Below are positions 18,076-26,817 of a stretch of DNA of 64,000 nucleotides, piece by piece; position 1 is the first letter of the stretch; every line of letters starts with the position of its first letter. This DNA is from JAEUJM01 sp044221555. GTDB lineage: Bacteria; Actinomycetota; Acidimicrobiia; Acidimicrobiales; DATDAH01. The position numbers and the translations under genes are program-made. A model generated the notes under the pieces. That model made no database searches and had not been told where the DNA came from. It worked only from the letters and a program-made list of their open reading frames with translations. The stretch lies in assembly GCA_044221555.1 (NCBI GenBank), contig JBGAOY010000001.1, forward strand, positions 682,001 to 746,000, given 5' to 3'.

Positions 18076-19457
18076 GGTTGCCGGTAGACCACGACGCGCC
18101 CGTAGAAGGGGTGCGACACGTCGCGCGTGCGGATGCGCCGACCCGTGGGCTCGTCGAGCACCTGCGGGCCCTGGAGCGGGTCGTAACAGGTCTGGGTGGG
18201 ATCGACGTCGACGCGGGGCTCGTACTGGGTGGCCACGTACTCCTTCAGTTGCCCCCGGATGTCGATCACGCCGGTGCCCGCCTCCTCACCAGCGGCGGCC
18301 TCGAGGAAGTCCCAGTCGTCGGTGCAGGTCCTGCGCACGGGGTCTGGTGTGACGCTCGATCCGAGCCGGAAGTCGAGGGTGGCGCACCCGCTGGAGGGTT
18401 GCAGCGACGAGGTGATGCGCACGCCGGGCCTGGCCACGATGTCGTAGCGCAGCTTGAGGCGCGTTCCCTCCGTTCCCTCGGGGGCGCACACCTTGAACGG
18501 CGACGGCCGGGTCCGCAGCGCCTGCAGCAGCACGTTGATGTCGATGTGGTCCTGGCAGCAGTAGGGCGCCTGGCCACGGTCCTGCAGGCGATTGATCGAC
18601 GCGATCAGGTACTGGACGGTGTCGACGCTGAAGATGCCACCCCGGGTGAGGGGCTGGTTCACCTGCGTGGCCAACGTCGGGTCGGGGTGGTAGCGCTGCC
18701 CCACCCGGTAGGGGTTGTAGAAGAAGTTGACCACCGTGCGGTCGCCGTCGACGTGTGACCAGGCCATGAACGTCATCGGATGGAGCTCGGTGAAGTAGTT
18801 GTCGTGGCCGCAGTCGAGGATCCACCGACCCATGACGATCACCCGGTCGCCGGGCACCGGGAAGTACCCGGGTTGCACCCCTTGCCGGGCGGCGTCGGAC
18901 ATGTCGGTCCACGAACCGCCGGTCGCCGGCCCCGGCGCGCTGCGCACGTGGGGGAAGAGCCCCTCCTCGAGCTCGACGTGCATCGGCAGCTCGCTCGGCT
19001 GGCCGGCCTGCTGGGTGAAGGCGGCGTACTGGGGATCGACCCCGACGTCCATGTTGAAGTCGCTGCCGAACACGTGGTCGAAGGGCAGGTCACCGGAGCC
19101 GAACGAGCTGCTCTGCACGGTGCCGGCAACCATCACCTGCTTGCCGCCGGGCACCACGTCACCCCAGTGGGCCGGCACCTCGTACTGCGGCGCGGGGTGC
19201 TCGAGCAGTTCGCTCAGGTAGGTGAACTGGTCGGAGCCGCAGGCGGTGACGGGGTCGGCGACCGGCGCGGTGCCGTCACGGGTGATGGCCTCGGTGGTCC
19301 ACTTCAACGTGGTCCCACCCGCGGTCTCGACGGCCGCCTCCGGCGCACCCGGTGGTGGCCCGTGACCGCCCTGACCCACCGCCACACCGCCGCCTCCGAG
19401 CGCGGTGGCGAGCACCACCACGACCGCCAACGACGCCAACCTGGTCCGCTGTCCCAT
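18072..19457 (-). CDS. Secreted protein of unknown function with GRWILDCGH motif
   Basis: 461-aa protein with a cleavable signal peptide (M-G-Q-R-T-R-L-A-S-L then a hydrophobic run to A-V-G-Q). The mature sequence contains several His/Asp-rich patches: F-D-H-V-F-G-S-D-F-N, G-R-W-I-L-D-C-G-H-D-N-Y and F-T-E-L-H-P-M, suggestive of a metal site, and a C-C pair (Y-C-C-Q-D-H). I do not recognise the family and assign no reaction. ATG 19457 is preceded by GGGGAG; an in-frame GTG at 19466 is possible. Longer upstream readings overlap the tRNA-Gly and the wzy-like gene and are rejected. It forms an operon with the lipoprotein that follows. Confidence 0.7.
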   Translation of the reverse strand: MGQRTRLASLAVVVVLATALGGGGVAVGQGGHGPPPGAPEAAVETAGGTTLKWTTEAITRDGTAPVADPVTACGSDQFTYLSELLEHPAPQYEVPAHWGDVVPGGKQVMVAGTVQSSSFGSGDLPFDHVFGSDFNMDVGVDPQYAAFTQQAGQPSELPMHVELEEGLFPHVRSAPGPATGGSWTDMSDAARQGVQPGYFPVPGDRVIVMGRWILDCGHDNYFTELHPMTFMAWSHVDGDRTVVNFFYNPYRVGQRYHPDPTLATQVNQPLTRGGIFSVDTVQYLIASINRLQDRGQAPYCCQDHIDINVLLQALRTRPSPFKVCAPEGTEGTRLKLRYDIVARPGVRITSSLQPSSGCATLDFRLGSSVTPDPVRRTCTDDWDFLEAAAGEEAGTGVIDIRGQLKEYVATQYEPRVDVDPTQTCYDPLQGPQVLDEPTGRRIRTRDVSHPFYGRVVVYRQP

Positions 19458-19592
19458 CCTGACCACTCCCCTACTCGGCGCCCGCCCGGATCCTACCGGC
19501 GCGGTGACCGGCCCACGGAGCGGGTGGCCGCGGCGCCGGACAGCCGAAGGAGGTGCCGGTCGGCCATCGCCGCGGCTACCGTCGCTGGCCTC

Positions 19593-19663
19593 GCGGGTGT
19601 AGCTCAATGGCAGAGCCTCAGGTTTCCAACCTGATGACGCGGGTTCGATCCCCGTCACCCGCT
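19593..19663 (+). tRNA. tRNA-Gly (TCC anticodon)
   Basis: 71-nt cloverleaf: acceptor GCGGGTG with CACCCGC, discriminator T, anticodon arm CAGGT-TTCCAAC-CTG region with TCC, T-loop GGTTCGATC. CCA is not encoded. Its 3' nine bases overlap the end of the convergent membrane-protein gene. Confidence 0.95.
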
Positions 19664-22339
19664 CTTCGGGCCGACCCGCCCGCGCCCGCCCGCCGGGATC
19701 GCATCGTCGTGGCGGCCCTCGTCCTGGCGGTCGTCGTCGTCCCCACCCGGCGACGCCAGCACCGCGCTCAAGCCGACCAGGAGCCAGATGTAGCGGGTCC
19801 AGATGTGCTCGAGGAAGCACGCCAGCACCATGTGGGCCACGAAGGTGAGGGCGACGGCGTACAGCACCAGCGCACGGCCCTCGAGCCGTCGCCTCGACCA
19901 GGTGAGGCCGAACGCGGGTCGGATGGTGGACAGGGCGATCAGCAGCCAGCCCACGAAGCCGAGCAGGCCGAGACCCACCCAGATCTCGAGATGGCCGCTG
20001 TGGGGGCCCGTCGTCGACCGGTTCACCATCCCGTTGCCGACCAGCAACGAGTCCGTGCCCGCCTCGTCCAGGCGCTCGCGGGCGAGGGAGACCCGTGCGT
20101 CGGTCGAGACCTGCGAGTACTGGCTCTGCTCGGTGTCGGTGCGCAGCAGCACCCGGTCGATCACCGGCACGCGCACCAGGCTGGCGAAGCCCAGGGCGAA
20201 CACCAGGAGCACCACGCCACCGACCGCCGCGACCCATCGACCCTTGCCCATGCGGACCACGTGGACGGCGAGGAACATCATCGAGGCCACCACCGCGACG
20301 ATCCCGCTGCGTGAGCCGCTCCACAGCATCGCGGCGACGAGCGGCACGAGCGCCACCCCGTAGGGCAGCCAGCGGCGCTCGTGCGCGGCCAACACGCAGG
20401 CCATCACCACGGCGAGGGCGCAGTAGACGCCGAGATGGTTGGGGTTGCCGGTCAGGCCGGTGGCCCGATCGGTGCCGTTGGCCACATCGCGCCAGGATGC
20501 GCTGAAGGACGTGAGCGTGATGGCCGAGAACGCCCCGCACAGCGCCGACACCGCGGCCCCGGCGATGAACGCCTGGAGCAGCCGGCGCACCTCGTGCCAG
20601 CCCGGGTCCCACCACGCCACGACGACCCAGCACATCGCCATGGTCACCAGCAGCCGTCCGTGCAGCACACCGCTGCTGAGCGGGGTCGGCGCGAACGCGA
20701 GGCTGCCCACTGCGCCGACCGCCAGCACGACCGCTCCCACCACCAGCAGGCGGGGGGCGAGGCGCCGGGGGGAGCGCCCGAACGGCCCCCACAGCAGCAG
20801 GAGGCCGGCTGCCAGTGCCAGCGGCACGTCGGCCCCCGACACCGTCTTGGTGAGGCGCAGGCCGACGATCGGCATCAACGCGAACGACGCCACCATGAGC
20901 GCACTCACCACGCCGCGTCGCCGGCGCGGGTCGACCGGGAAGAACGACCCGGGCGGGCGCGCCGACCCCAGGAACGCCACGACGGCGACGAGGAGCCAGA
21001 GGTAGCGGTTCCAGATGTTGTTGACCGTGAGGGCGGTGACCACGAAGGCCACGAAGGCGGCACTGACCGCGAAGCGCACCGACTCCCGCTCGTCCAACTC
21101 GGCGCGGCGCCCGGCCATGCGCACCGCCGGGGCGCACGTCAGGAAGCAGACGAGCAACCAGCCCGCGATCCCCAGCGCGCCGAGCCCGAGCCAGACCTCG
21201 AAGTGGCCGTTGTGCACCGAGGTGGCCGGCTGCTCGCGCAGGCCCGAGCCGACGAGGAGGCTCTCGAGGCCCCGGTCGTCGAGGGCGCGGCTGAACAGCT
21301 CGACCCGCACGTCGGTCGACTCGACGCTGAGCGAACTGGCGCGGGTGTCGGTGCGCAGCAACATCCGGTCGATGGTCGGGACCCTGGCCAACCCCGTCAC
21401 GGCGATCAGCAATGCGACGACGACCACACCACCGGCCACTGCGACGGCGCCCACCCGGCCGGTGCGCACGAGGTGCACGGCGACCACCGCGAGACCCACG
21501 GCGACGCCGACCAGCGCGCCCCGCGAGCCGCAGTAGGCGATACCCAGCACCTGCACCGCGGCGGCGACGGTGTACAGCGCGCGGTGGCGGCTGGTGGTGA
21601 TCAGTGCGGCGAGGGCGGCAGCGAACACGGCGCCGATGGCGGTGACCACCCCGAACACGTTGGCGTTGCCGGCCAGGCCGGTGGCCCGGCCCACGCCGCT
21701 CTCGTAGTCGGACAGCGGCAACGAGGTGGTGACCGCGAGCACGCCGATGGCCGCCGACACCGTTGCCGTCAGCACGTACACCGACAGGCACCGGCGCAGC
21801 AGGCGGGGCGAGGGATCGGTACCCAGCACCGCGACGAAGCACACCAACACGACGCCAGCCAGCCGCAACAGCAATTCGGCGCTGCTCGCCGAGCTGGGCG
21901 AGTAGTTCTCGCGGGCGAAGGAGGACAACGCGTCGGAGACCTCGGCGGGGATGATGGGGCTGGTGGCGCTGGCCCCCGCGAACAGCAGTCCCAGCGCCCC
22001 ACCCGCCGCCATGAGGGCGAGCCCCAGGAGCAGGCGCGGCGAGATGATGGCGTCGACGGGGCGCCACCGGTGCACCGACAGCACCGCGCACAGGCCCGCG
22101 CCCACGAGGGTGACGTCGGCCAGGGTGATGTGCGGGCCGATGCGCTCGAGTTGCACCGGCGTGAGCGCGAACGTCACGAACAGCAGCAGCCCTGCCAGCG
22201 GACGCAGGTCGCCCGATCGGACGCGCCGGGCTGCCGCCGCCAGGGTGTCTGGCCCGTGGTGCATGCCGTCGTCGGGCCGCGCCTCGACGCGACTCGCCGG
22301 GTCGGGGCGGGCGCCGGCGAGGCGCTCTGTCAGAGCCAC
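19655..22339 (-). CDS. Tandem-duplicated O-antigen ligase/Wzy-like polymerase
   Basis: 894-aa polytopic membrane protein that contains two copies of a Wzy_C/O-antigen-ligase-like unit. Matching blocks recur about 430 residues apart: R-A-T-G-L-A-G-N-A-N-V / R-A-T-G-L-T-G-N-P-N-H, G-S-R-G-A-L-V-G / G-S-R-S-G-I-V-A, R-V-P-T-I-D-R-M-L-L-R-T-D-T / R-V-P-V-I-D-R-V-L-L-R-T-D-T, and V-H-N-G-H-F-E-V-W-L-G / P-H-S-G-H-L-E-I-W-V-G. The family joins or polymerises lipid-linked glycans on the outer face of the membrane. The C-terminus is a short Asp/Arg/Gly-rich cytoplasmic tail. No glycosyltransferase cluster adjoins it. The stop codon lies inside tRNA-Gly. ATG 22339 is used. Confidence 0.8.
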   Translation of the reverse strand: MALTERLAGARPDPASRVEARPDDGMHHGPDTLAAAARRVRSGDLRPLAGLLLFVTFALTPVQLERIGPHITLADVTLVGAGLCAVLSVHRWRPVDAIISPRLLLGLALMAAGGALGLLFAGASATSPIIPAEVSDALSSFARENYSPSSASSAELLLRLAGVVLVCFVAVLGTDPSPRLLRRCLSVYVLTATVSAAIGVLAVTTSLPLSDYESGVGRATGLAGNANVFGVVTAIGAVFAAALAALITTSRHRALYTVAAAVQVLGIAYCGSRGALVGVAVGLAVVAVHLVRTGRVGAVAVAGGVVVVALLIAVTGLARVPTIDRMLLRTDTRASSLSVESTDVRVELFSRALDDRGLESLLVGSGLREQPATSVHNGHFEVWLGLGALGIAGWLLVCFLTCAPAVRMAGRRAELDERESVRFAVSAAFVAFVVTALTVNNIWNRYLWLLVAVVAFLGSARPPGSFFPVDPRRRRGVVSALMVASFALMPIVGLRLTKTVSGADVPLALAAGLLLLWGPFGRSPRRLAPRLLVVGAVVLAVGAVGSLAFAPTPLSSGVLHGRLLVTMAMCWVVVAWWDPGWHEVRRLLQAFIAGAAVSALCGAFSAITLTSFSASWRDVANGTDRATGLTGNPNHLGVYCALAVVMACVLAAHERRWLPYGVALVPLVAAMLWSGSRSGIVAVVASMMFLAVHVVRMGKGRWVAAVGGVVLLVFALGFASLVRVPVIDRVLLRTDTEQSQYSQVSTDARVSLARERLDEAGTDSLLVGNGMVNRSTTGPHSGHLEIWVGLGLLGFVGWLLIALSTIRPAFGLTWSRRRLEGRALVLYAVALTFVAHMVLACFLEHIWTRYIWLLVGLSAVLASPGGDDDDRQDEGRHDDAIPAGGRGRVGPKSG

Positions 22340-22404
22340 CGGGTGATGCTAAACCACCGCGAGCACGGCACGGTCAACGCGCCGCCCTCGCCACCGGTGG
22401 CCGC

Positions 22405-22438
22405 CGTCAGCCATCGACACCGTCACCGTCGGCTGACG
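22405..22438 (-). terminator. Weak hairpin downstream of FG-GAP gene
   Basis: CGTCAGCC (22405-22412) pairs with GGCTGACG (22431-22438) across an 18-base loop, just past the stop of the FG-GAP gene. No U-run follows, so a terminator role is weakly supported. Confidence 0.3.
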
Positions 22439-22458
22439 CCCGCCACCTCGACCCTGGG

Positions 22459-23436
22459 TCAGGCGCTGATGGCCGGGCCCAGCAGGAACGTTCGATTGGA
22501 CTGCCCGAACCAGGTGAGATCGTGGGCGGGCCCAGGGCCGTACCAGAAGATGTCCGACCGGTGATCGCCGTCGAAGTCACCGACGAAGGGCTTGTAGGTG
22601 CCGTTGGCGCCGAGCTTCACGCTGGTGAAGCCGCTCGAGGTGGCGAACCAGGCATAGTCCTGGCCGGGGCCGGCCTTGTACCAGTAGATGTCGGTGCGCC
22701 CGCTGCCGTCCCAATCGCCCGCCAGCGGGACGTAGGTGCCGTCGACGCGGATGGCCACACCGGTGAACGAGTAGTCGGAATGCCCGTACCAGATCTGGTC
22801 GGAGCCGGTGCCCGGGCGGTACCAGAAGATGTCCGACCGGCGGTCGCCGTTGAAGTCGCCCACGAACGGCGTGTAGGTGTTGGTGACGCCGAGGGGCGTG
22901 ACGGTGAAGGTGCCGTCCGCGTTGGCGCGTGCCAGCGTCGTCGATCCGGGCTTGTACCAGACGATGTCGGTGCGACCGTCGCCGTTGTAGTCCCCGGGCA
23001 GGGCGGCGTTGAACGTGCCCGCCACCACCGCCGTGGCCTCGGCGAAGGTGTTGTCGCTGCGTCCGTACCAGATCTTGTCGGCCTGGCCACCGGGCCCGTA
23101 GAAGAAGATGTCCGCCCGGTGATCACCGTTGAAGTCGCCGGAGAAGGGTCGGGCGTCGCCGCCGATCACCGACGGCTCCATCTCGGCGAACGTGCGGTCG
23201 GTCTTGCCCTGCCACCGACGGTCGACCGACGAGGGGCTGTACCAGAAGGCGGTGTCGCGGCCCGAGGCGTTGAAGTCGCCGGTGACCGGGCGCACGTCGG
23301 TGGGCACGTCGACCGGCACGACGACCTCGGGGCCGCCCGTGGCGTCCTGCGCCACCGCTGGCGCGGCCAGCGACAGCGCGAGCACGATCACCACGGACGC
23401 CCAGGTCCCGCTGTTGCGTTGCCTGCTGTTGCGCAC
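22459..23436 (-). CDS. Secreted FG-GAP/VCBS-like repeat protein (six repeats)
   Basis: 325-aa protein consisting of a signal peptide (R-N-S-R-Q-R ... L-A-L-S-L-A-A-P-A-V-A) and six repeats of about 47 residues. Each has the pattern P-x-x-G-D-F-N-G-D-x-R-x-D-I-F-W-Y-x-P-G with D-x-D/N-x-D/G-x-x-D calcium-type ligands, then W-Y-G-x-S-D-x-x-F. This is an FG-GAP-like beta-propeller blade repeat; nothing else is in the protein. Start GTG 23436 has GAGGAGAGG upstream and puts the basic n-region first; a GTG at 23490 in the same frame is less likely. A paralogue with seven such repeats and an enzymatic domain lies at 26818-28836. Extracellular binding role is inferred. Confidence 0.78.
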   Translation of the reverse strand: MRNSRQRNSGTWASVVIVLALSLAAPAVAQDATGGPEVVVPVDVPTDVRPVTGDFNASGRDTAFWYSPSSVDRRWQGKTDRTFAEMEPSVIGGDARPFSGDFNGDHRADIFFYGPGGQADKIWYGRSDNTFAEATAVVAGTFNAALPGDYNGDGRTDIVWYKPGSTTLARANADGTFTVTPLGVTNTYTPFVGDFNGDRRSDIFWYRPGTGSDQIWYGHSDYSFTGVAIRVDGTYVPLAGDWDGSGRTDIYWYKAGPGQDYAWFATSSGFTSVKLGANGTYKPFVGDFDGDHRSDIFWYGPGPAHDLTWFGQSNRTFLLGPAISA

Positions 23437-23549
23437 CAGCTGCTTCCTCTCCTCGGCCGCCGTTCGCCCGGTTGCGGTGACCAGTATCACCGCCGGCTGA
23501 CCACCAGTATCGTCGCCTCAGGGTCAGCGACGATGGATGGTCGCGTCCC

Positions 23550-23623
23550 GCCCCCGTAGCTCAGCGGAACAGAGCAGGTCACTTCTAATGACAAGGTCGC
23601 AGGTTCGAATCCTGCCGGGGGCG
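23550..23623 (+). tRNA. tRNA-Arg (TCT anticodon)
   Basis: 74-nt cloverleaf: acceptor GCCCCCG with CGGGGGC, discriminator G, anticodon loop CTTCTAA (TCT) on a four-pair GTCA/TGAC stem with one G.A mismatch at the base, T-loop GGTTCGAAT. CCA is not encoded. Confidence 0.92.
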
Positions 23624-23666
23624 CTCACCGGGGCCAGGGCCGTCGTGCGGCTGCCATCATGGCGCC

Positions 23667-24458
23667 GTGGCTGACGACCGGGAGCGCGTGGCGCGCGAGC
23701 ACGACGAGCTCACCCGGCGCCTCGTCGAGCTCGACGACCTCGAGCCGTACCTGGCCCTTGCCCGGGAGATCCGCCAGGAGGTCGAGCGTGTCGTCGCCGA
23801 CGACGCAGCCGGCGCCGACTCGATCGTCGAGGCCCTGGACCGCTTCCCCGGGGCCGAGCGGGCCAAGGTGGCGCGCTCGGTCTTCGATCGACTCCCGGTG
23901 GAAGCCCAGTGGGCGGTGATCGAGCGGGCCTACGGCGACGAGGAGATCCGAGCGTTCCTGCAGGTCGAGCGCGACGCCCGCCTCGAGCAGGTGCGACAGG
24001 AAGCCGAGCACCGGGCGCTGGCCCTCCGGTTCCGCGCGGCCGGGCAGATCGACACACGCGAGGTGCCGACCGGCGTCACCCTCGCCCTCGGCTTGTTCCC
24101 CGAGCGCGAGGTGGCCGCTGCGGTCCAGCGGGGCGGCCGGTCCACCAGCACCGCCCGGCGGCTCGTCCTGCGGGCCGAGGACGGCTCGGTGTTCCGCGTG
24201 ATCGAGGACGTGTTCAACCCGCACCGCGGGTACTTCGTGACGAGCGACTACGACGAGCGCCAGTGGCGCTCCGAGCGGCTCGAGTCCCACGCACCGGTCG
24301 AGGTGGGGGCAGCCACCGGGCCGCCCGAGGCCGACGGGCTCGATCCGGTGCTCGTCCCCGGCGCCCGCGTCGACGTGCGCACCGATCGGGGGGTGGCGAG
24401 GGGACGCTTGCACCTCGGCTTCGCTATCTTGGCCGACGACGACGTCTTCGGCGGCTGA
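23667..24458 (+). CDS. Conserved hypothetical protein upstream of SPFH protein
   Basis: 263-aa soluble protein, no signal peptide or membrane segment. The N-terminal 130 residues are highly charged and helical (E-H-D-E-L-T-R-R-L-V-E-L-D-D-L-E, then R-Q-E-A-E-H-R-A-L-A-L-R) and probably form a coiled coil. The C-terminal half has a possible beta core (G-S-V-F-R-V-I-E-D-V-F-N-P-H-R-G-Y-F-V-T). I do not recognise a family. The start is GTG 23667. It precedes the SPFH gene by 60 bp on the same strand, so the two may function together at the membrane. Confidence 0.7.
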   Translation: MADDRERVAREHDELTRRLVELDDLEPYLALAREIRQEVERVVADDAAGADSIVEALDRFPGAERAKVARSVFDRLPVEAQWAVIERAYGDEEIRAFLQVERDARLEQVRQEAEHRALALRFRAAGQIDTREVPTGVTLALGLFPEREVAAAVQRGGRSTSTARRLVLRAEDGSVFRVIEDVFNPHRGYFVTSDYDERQWRSERLESHAPVEVGAATGPPEADGLDPVLVPGARVDVRTDRGVARGRLHLGFAILADDDVFGG

Positions 24459-24518
24459 GGCCGGTGGGCCGCCGTCCCATCGGGCCCGTCCGGGCCCGCC
24501 AGCGAGAGGCGTGACCCC

Positions 24519-26645
24519 ATGATCCTTGTAGCCCTGGCCGTCGTCGGCGCCATCGCCTTCCTCGTGCTCATCGGCCTGCTGCGCAGCTTCCACTCGATCG
24601 GCCCGTCCGAGGTGGGCCTGGTCACCAAGCGGGTCGGGCGCAAGCTCGAGGGCGACCAGATGATCGCCCTCAACGGCGAGGCCGGGTACCAGGCCGACCT
24701 GTTGATGCCGGGCCTGCGGGTGAAGCTCTGGCCCATCTACCGGGTCGAGCGCTACCCGTGGGTGCAGGTGCCGCCGAACCACATCGGCCTCGTCATCGGC
24801 CAGGTGGGCGCGGCCCTCCCGACCGGGGCCAAGTCGGCGGCCTACCGCCCCGAGTTCGGCAGCTTCGCCGACGTGCGCACCTTCCTGTCCCACGGCGGCC
24901 AGCGCGGTGTCCAGCGCCCGGTGCTGCCTCCCGGCACCACCGCCCCCATCCACCCGGTCGGCTTCGTGGTGCTCACCTCCGACGCCACCTTCGGCAAGGT
25001 GGTCTCCGAGGCCACCGGCGCCGCGATCCGCCAGGTCGACCCGGCGGTGCTGCGGGTGGTGCACATCACCCCCCAGGGCGACCGCGACATCGTCGGCGTG
25101 GTGACCACGCTCGAGGGCCCGCCCTCGGGCGACATCGCCAGCCGCATCGGGGCCTTCAACGACGTGACCGCGATGGAGACCTCCCCCACGGGTGGCTCGC
25201 CCACCCAGGTCATCCAGGCCGTGCTGCGCTCGAAGAACGACCTGCACGACAACTACCAGGACTACCAGGCCTTCCTCGCCAACGGGGGGTGCATCGGCCT
25301 GCAACACGACCCCCTGCTCTACGGGTCCTATCTGCTCAACCCGTTCCTCGTGCGCGTGGAGCTCCGCGAGATGCTCGTCGTCCGCCAGGGCGAGGTCGCG
25401 GTCATCAAGTCGTACGTGGGCCTCCCGACCGAGGACACCTCGGGGGAGGAGTTCAAGTTCGGCTCGATCGTGAAGCCCGGCCACCAGGGCATCTGGTCGG
25501 AGCCGCTGCGAACGGGCAAGTACACGCTGAACCCCCGCATCTACGAGGCCGAGATCGTCCCTACCTCGATCCTCACGCTCAACTGGTCACACATGACGAG
25601 CGAGGCCCACAGCCTCGATGCCCGCCTGGCACCCATCGACGCCAAGAGCAAGGAGGCGTTCGCCTTCAGCATCGACCTCCAGGTGCAGATCCACGTACCG
25701 GACACGCGCGCACCCAAGGTCATCTCCATGGTGGGCACGATGGCCAATCTGGTCAACGAGGTGCTCCAGTCGGCCGTGGGCAACTACTTCCGCAACAAGC
25801 TCCAGACCCTGGGCGCCACCGAGTTCATCGAGAAGCGCGACGAGGTGCAGGCCGCCGCCGAGCAGTACATCCAGTCCTACCTCTCGCGGTACGAGGTCGA
25901 GACCCGGGGCGTCTACATCCAGGACGTGGTGTTCCCGCCCGACCTCGTCGAGGTCCTGACCAGCCGCGAGATCGCCTCCCAGGAGCGGGCCACCTTCGCC
26001 CAGCAACGGTCGGCGCAGGAGGCCCGCGTGAGCCTCGAGCAGCAGCGTGGGGTCGCCGACATGCAGGCCGAACTGGCACAGGCCAACGTGTCGGTCGACA
26101 TCGAGCGCTCCCGGGCGCAGGCCGCCAGCGCCCGCGCCGAGGGCGAGGCCGCGGTCATCACCACCACGGGTAACGCCGAGGCCACCCGCACGCGTGCCCT
26201 GGGCGAGGCCGGCGCGGTCGCCGAGGAGGCGCTGGGGTTGGCCCGGGCCAAGGGCTTCGAGGCCCAGCGGCGGGCCATCGGCGCCGAGCAGACCGCCCTG
26301 GTCGCGGCCCTGCGTGAGGTGGCCGCCGGCCACGTGAAGATCGTCCCCGACATCCAGGTGGGGTCGGACTCCGGGATCCTCGGGGGTGTCGGGGCCATGC
26401 TCATGCAGGCGCTCGCCCGGGGCGACGGAGCCGGCGCCGCCGGCGGCGACTTCGACGACGACGACGGCGCTGACGACGGCGGTGACGGGTCGGGCAACGG
26501 TGCTCGTGCCGTCGAGGTGACCACGGGTGCGACGCGTGCGGGCACGGCGCCGACCAGCACGGCGCCGACCGGCGGCGGTCACGACGACAGCCCCGACGAC
26601 GGCAGCACGCCGGCCCCTCCCCCCGCCTCCGACACGGGCACCTGA
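24519..26645 (+). CDS. SPFH/band-7 (flotillin-like) membrane protein
   Basis: 708-aa protein: one N-terminal membrane segment (I-L-V-A-L-A-V-V-G-A-I-A-F-L-V-L-I), then a long SPFH region. An unusually large N-terminal half (about 30-330) contains P-P-N-H-I-G-L-V-I-G-Q-V-G and V-R-Q-G-E-V-A-V-I-K-S. The band-7 core ends near V-Y-I-Q-D-V-V-F-P-P-D-L-V. A flotillin-type coiled coil rich in Ala/Glu/Arg (about 490-600) follows. The C-terminal 90 residues are an acidic D-D-D-D-G-A-D-D-G-G and Thr/Pro-rich tail. SPFH proteins scaffold membrane microdomains; the specific role here is unknown. ATG 24519 follows GAGAGG. A perfect palindrome 20 bp after the stop may terminate the operon. Confidence 0.82.
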   Translation: MILVALAVVGAIAFLVLIGLLRSFHSIGPSEVGLVTKRVGRKLEGDQMIALNGEAGYQADLLMPGLRVKLWPIYRVERYPWVQVPPNHIGLVIGQVGAALPTGAKSAAYRPEFGSFADVRTFLSHGGQRGVQRPVLPPGTTAPIHPVGFVVLTSDATFGKVVSEATGAAIRQVDPAVLRVVHITPQGDRDIVGVVTTLEGPPSGDIASRIGAFNDVTAMETSPTGGSPTQVIQAVLRSKNDLHDNYQDYQAFLANGGCIGLQHDPLLYGSYLLNPFLVRVELREMLVVRQGEVAVIKSYVGLPTEDTSGEEFKFGSIVKPGHQGIWSEPLRTGKYTLNPRIYEAEIVPTSILTLNWSHMTSEAHSLDARLAPIDAKSKEAFAFSIDLQVQIHVPDTRAPKVISMVGTMANLVNEVLQSAVGNYFRNKLQTLGATEFIEKRDEVQAAAEQYIQSYLSRYEVETRGVYIQDVVFPPDLVEVLTSREIASQERATFAQQRSAQEARVSLEQQRGVADMQAELAQANVSVDIERSRAQAASARAEGEAAVITTTGNAEATRTRALGEAGAVAEEALGLARAKGFEAQRRAIGAEQTALVAALREVAAGHVKIVPDIQVGSDSGILGGVGAMLMQALARGDGAGAAGGDFDDDDGADDGGDGSGNGARAVEVTTGATRAGTAPTSTAPTGGGHDDSPDDGSTPAPPPASDTGT

Positions 26646-26665
26646 CGGGCGATCCGACCAAAGCG

Positions 26666-26693
26666 GCATAGGCGGGCGGCCGCCCGCCTATGC
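26666..26693. terminator. 28-bp perfect palindrome between SPFH gene and tRNA-Lys
   Basis: GCATAGGCGGGCGG is followed immediately by its exact reverse complement, giving a 14-bp perfect inverted repeat with no spacer (a transcript would need a few loop bases). It begins 20 bp after the SPFH stop and ends 16 bp before tRNA-Lys. No T-run follows. A terminator is likely; a protein-binding site is possible. Confidence 0.5.
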
Positions 26694-26709
26694 TGGGTCG
26701 CTCACTCAC

Positions 26710-26781
26710 GGGCCTCTAGCTCAACGGCAGAGCAACAGACTCTTAATCTGCAGGTTCTGGGTTCGAATCCCAGGGGGCCCA
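26710..26781 (+). tRNA. tRNA-Lys (CTT anticodon)
   Basis: 72-nt cloverleaf: acceptor GGGCCTC with GGGGCCC (one G.T pair), discriminator A, anticodon loop CTCTTAA (CTT), T-loop GGTTCGAAT. CCA is not encoded. Confidence 0.94.
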
Positions 26782-26817
26782 CTCGTGTGATCCACCCGAG
26801 CCGTCGCGCTCACCACG

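Noticed and set aside
18072..22091. A single 1339-codon minus-strand reading of the secreted-protein frame
   Set aside because: The part above 19457 runs antisense to tRNA-Gly and through the polymerase-like gene in another frame; signal peptide and SD place the real start at 19457.
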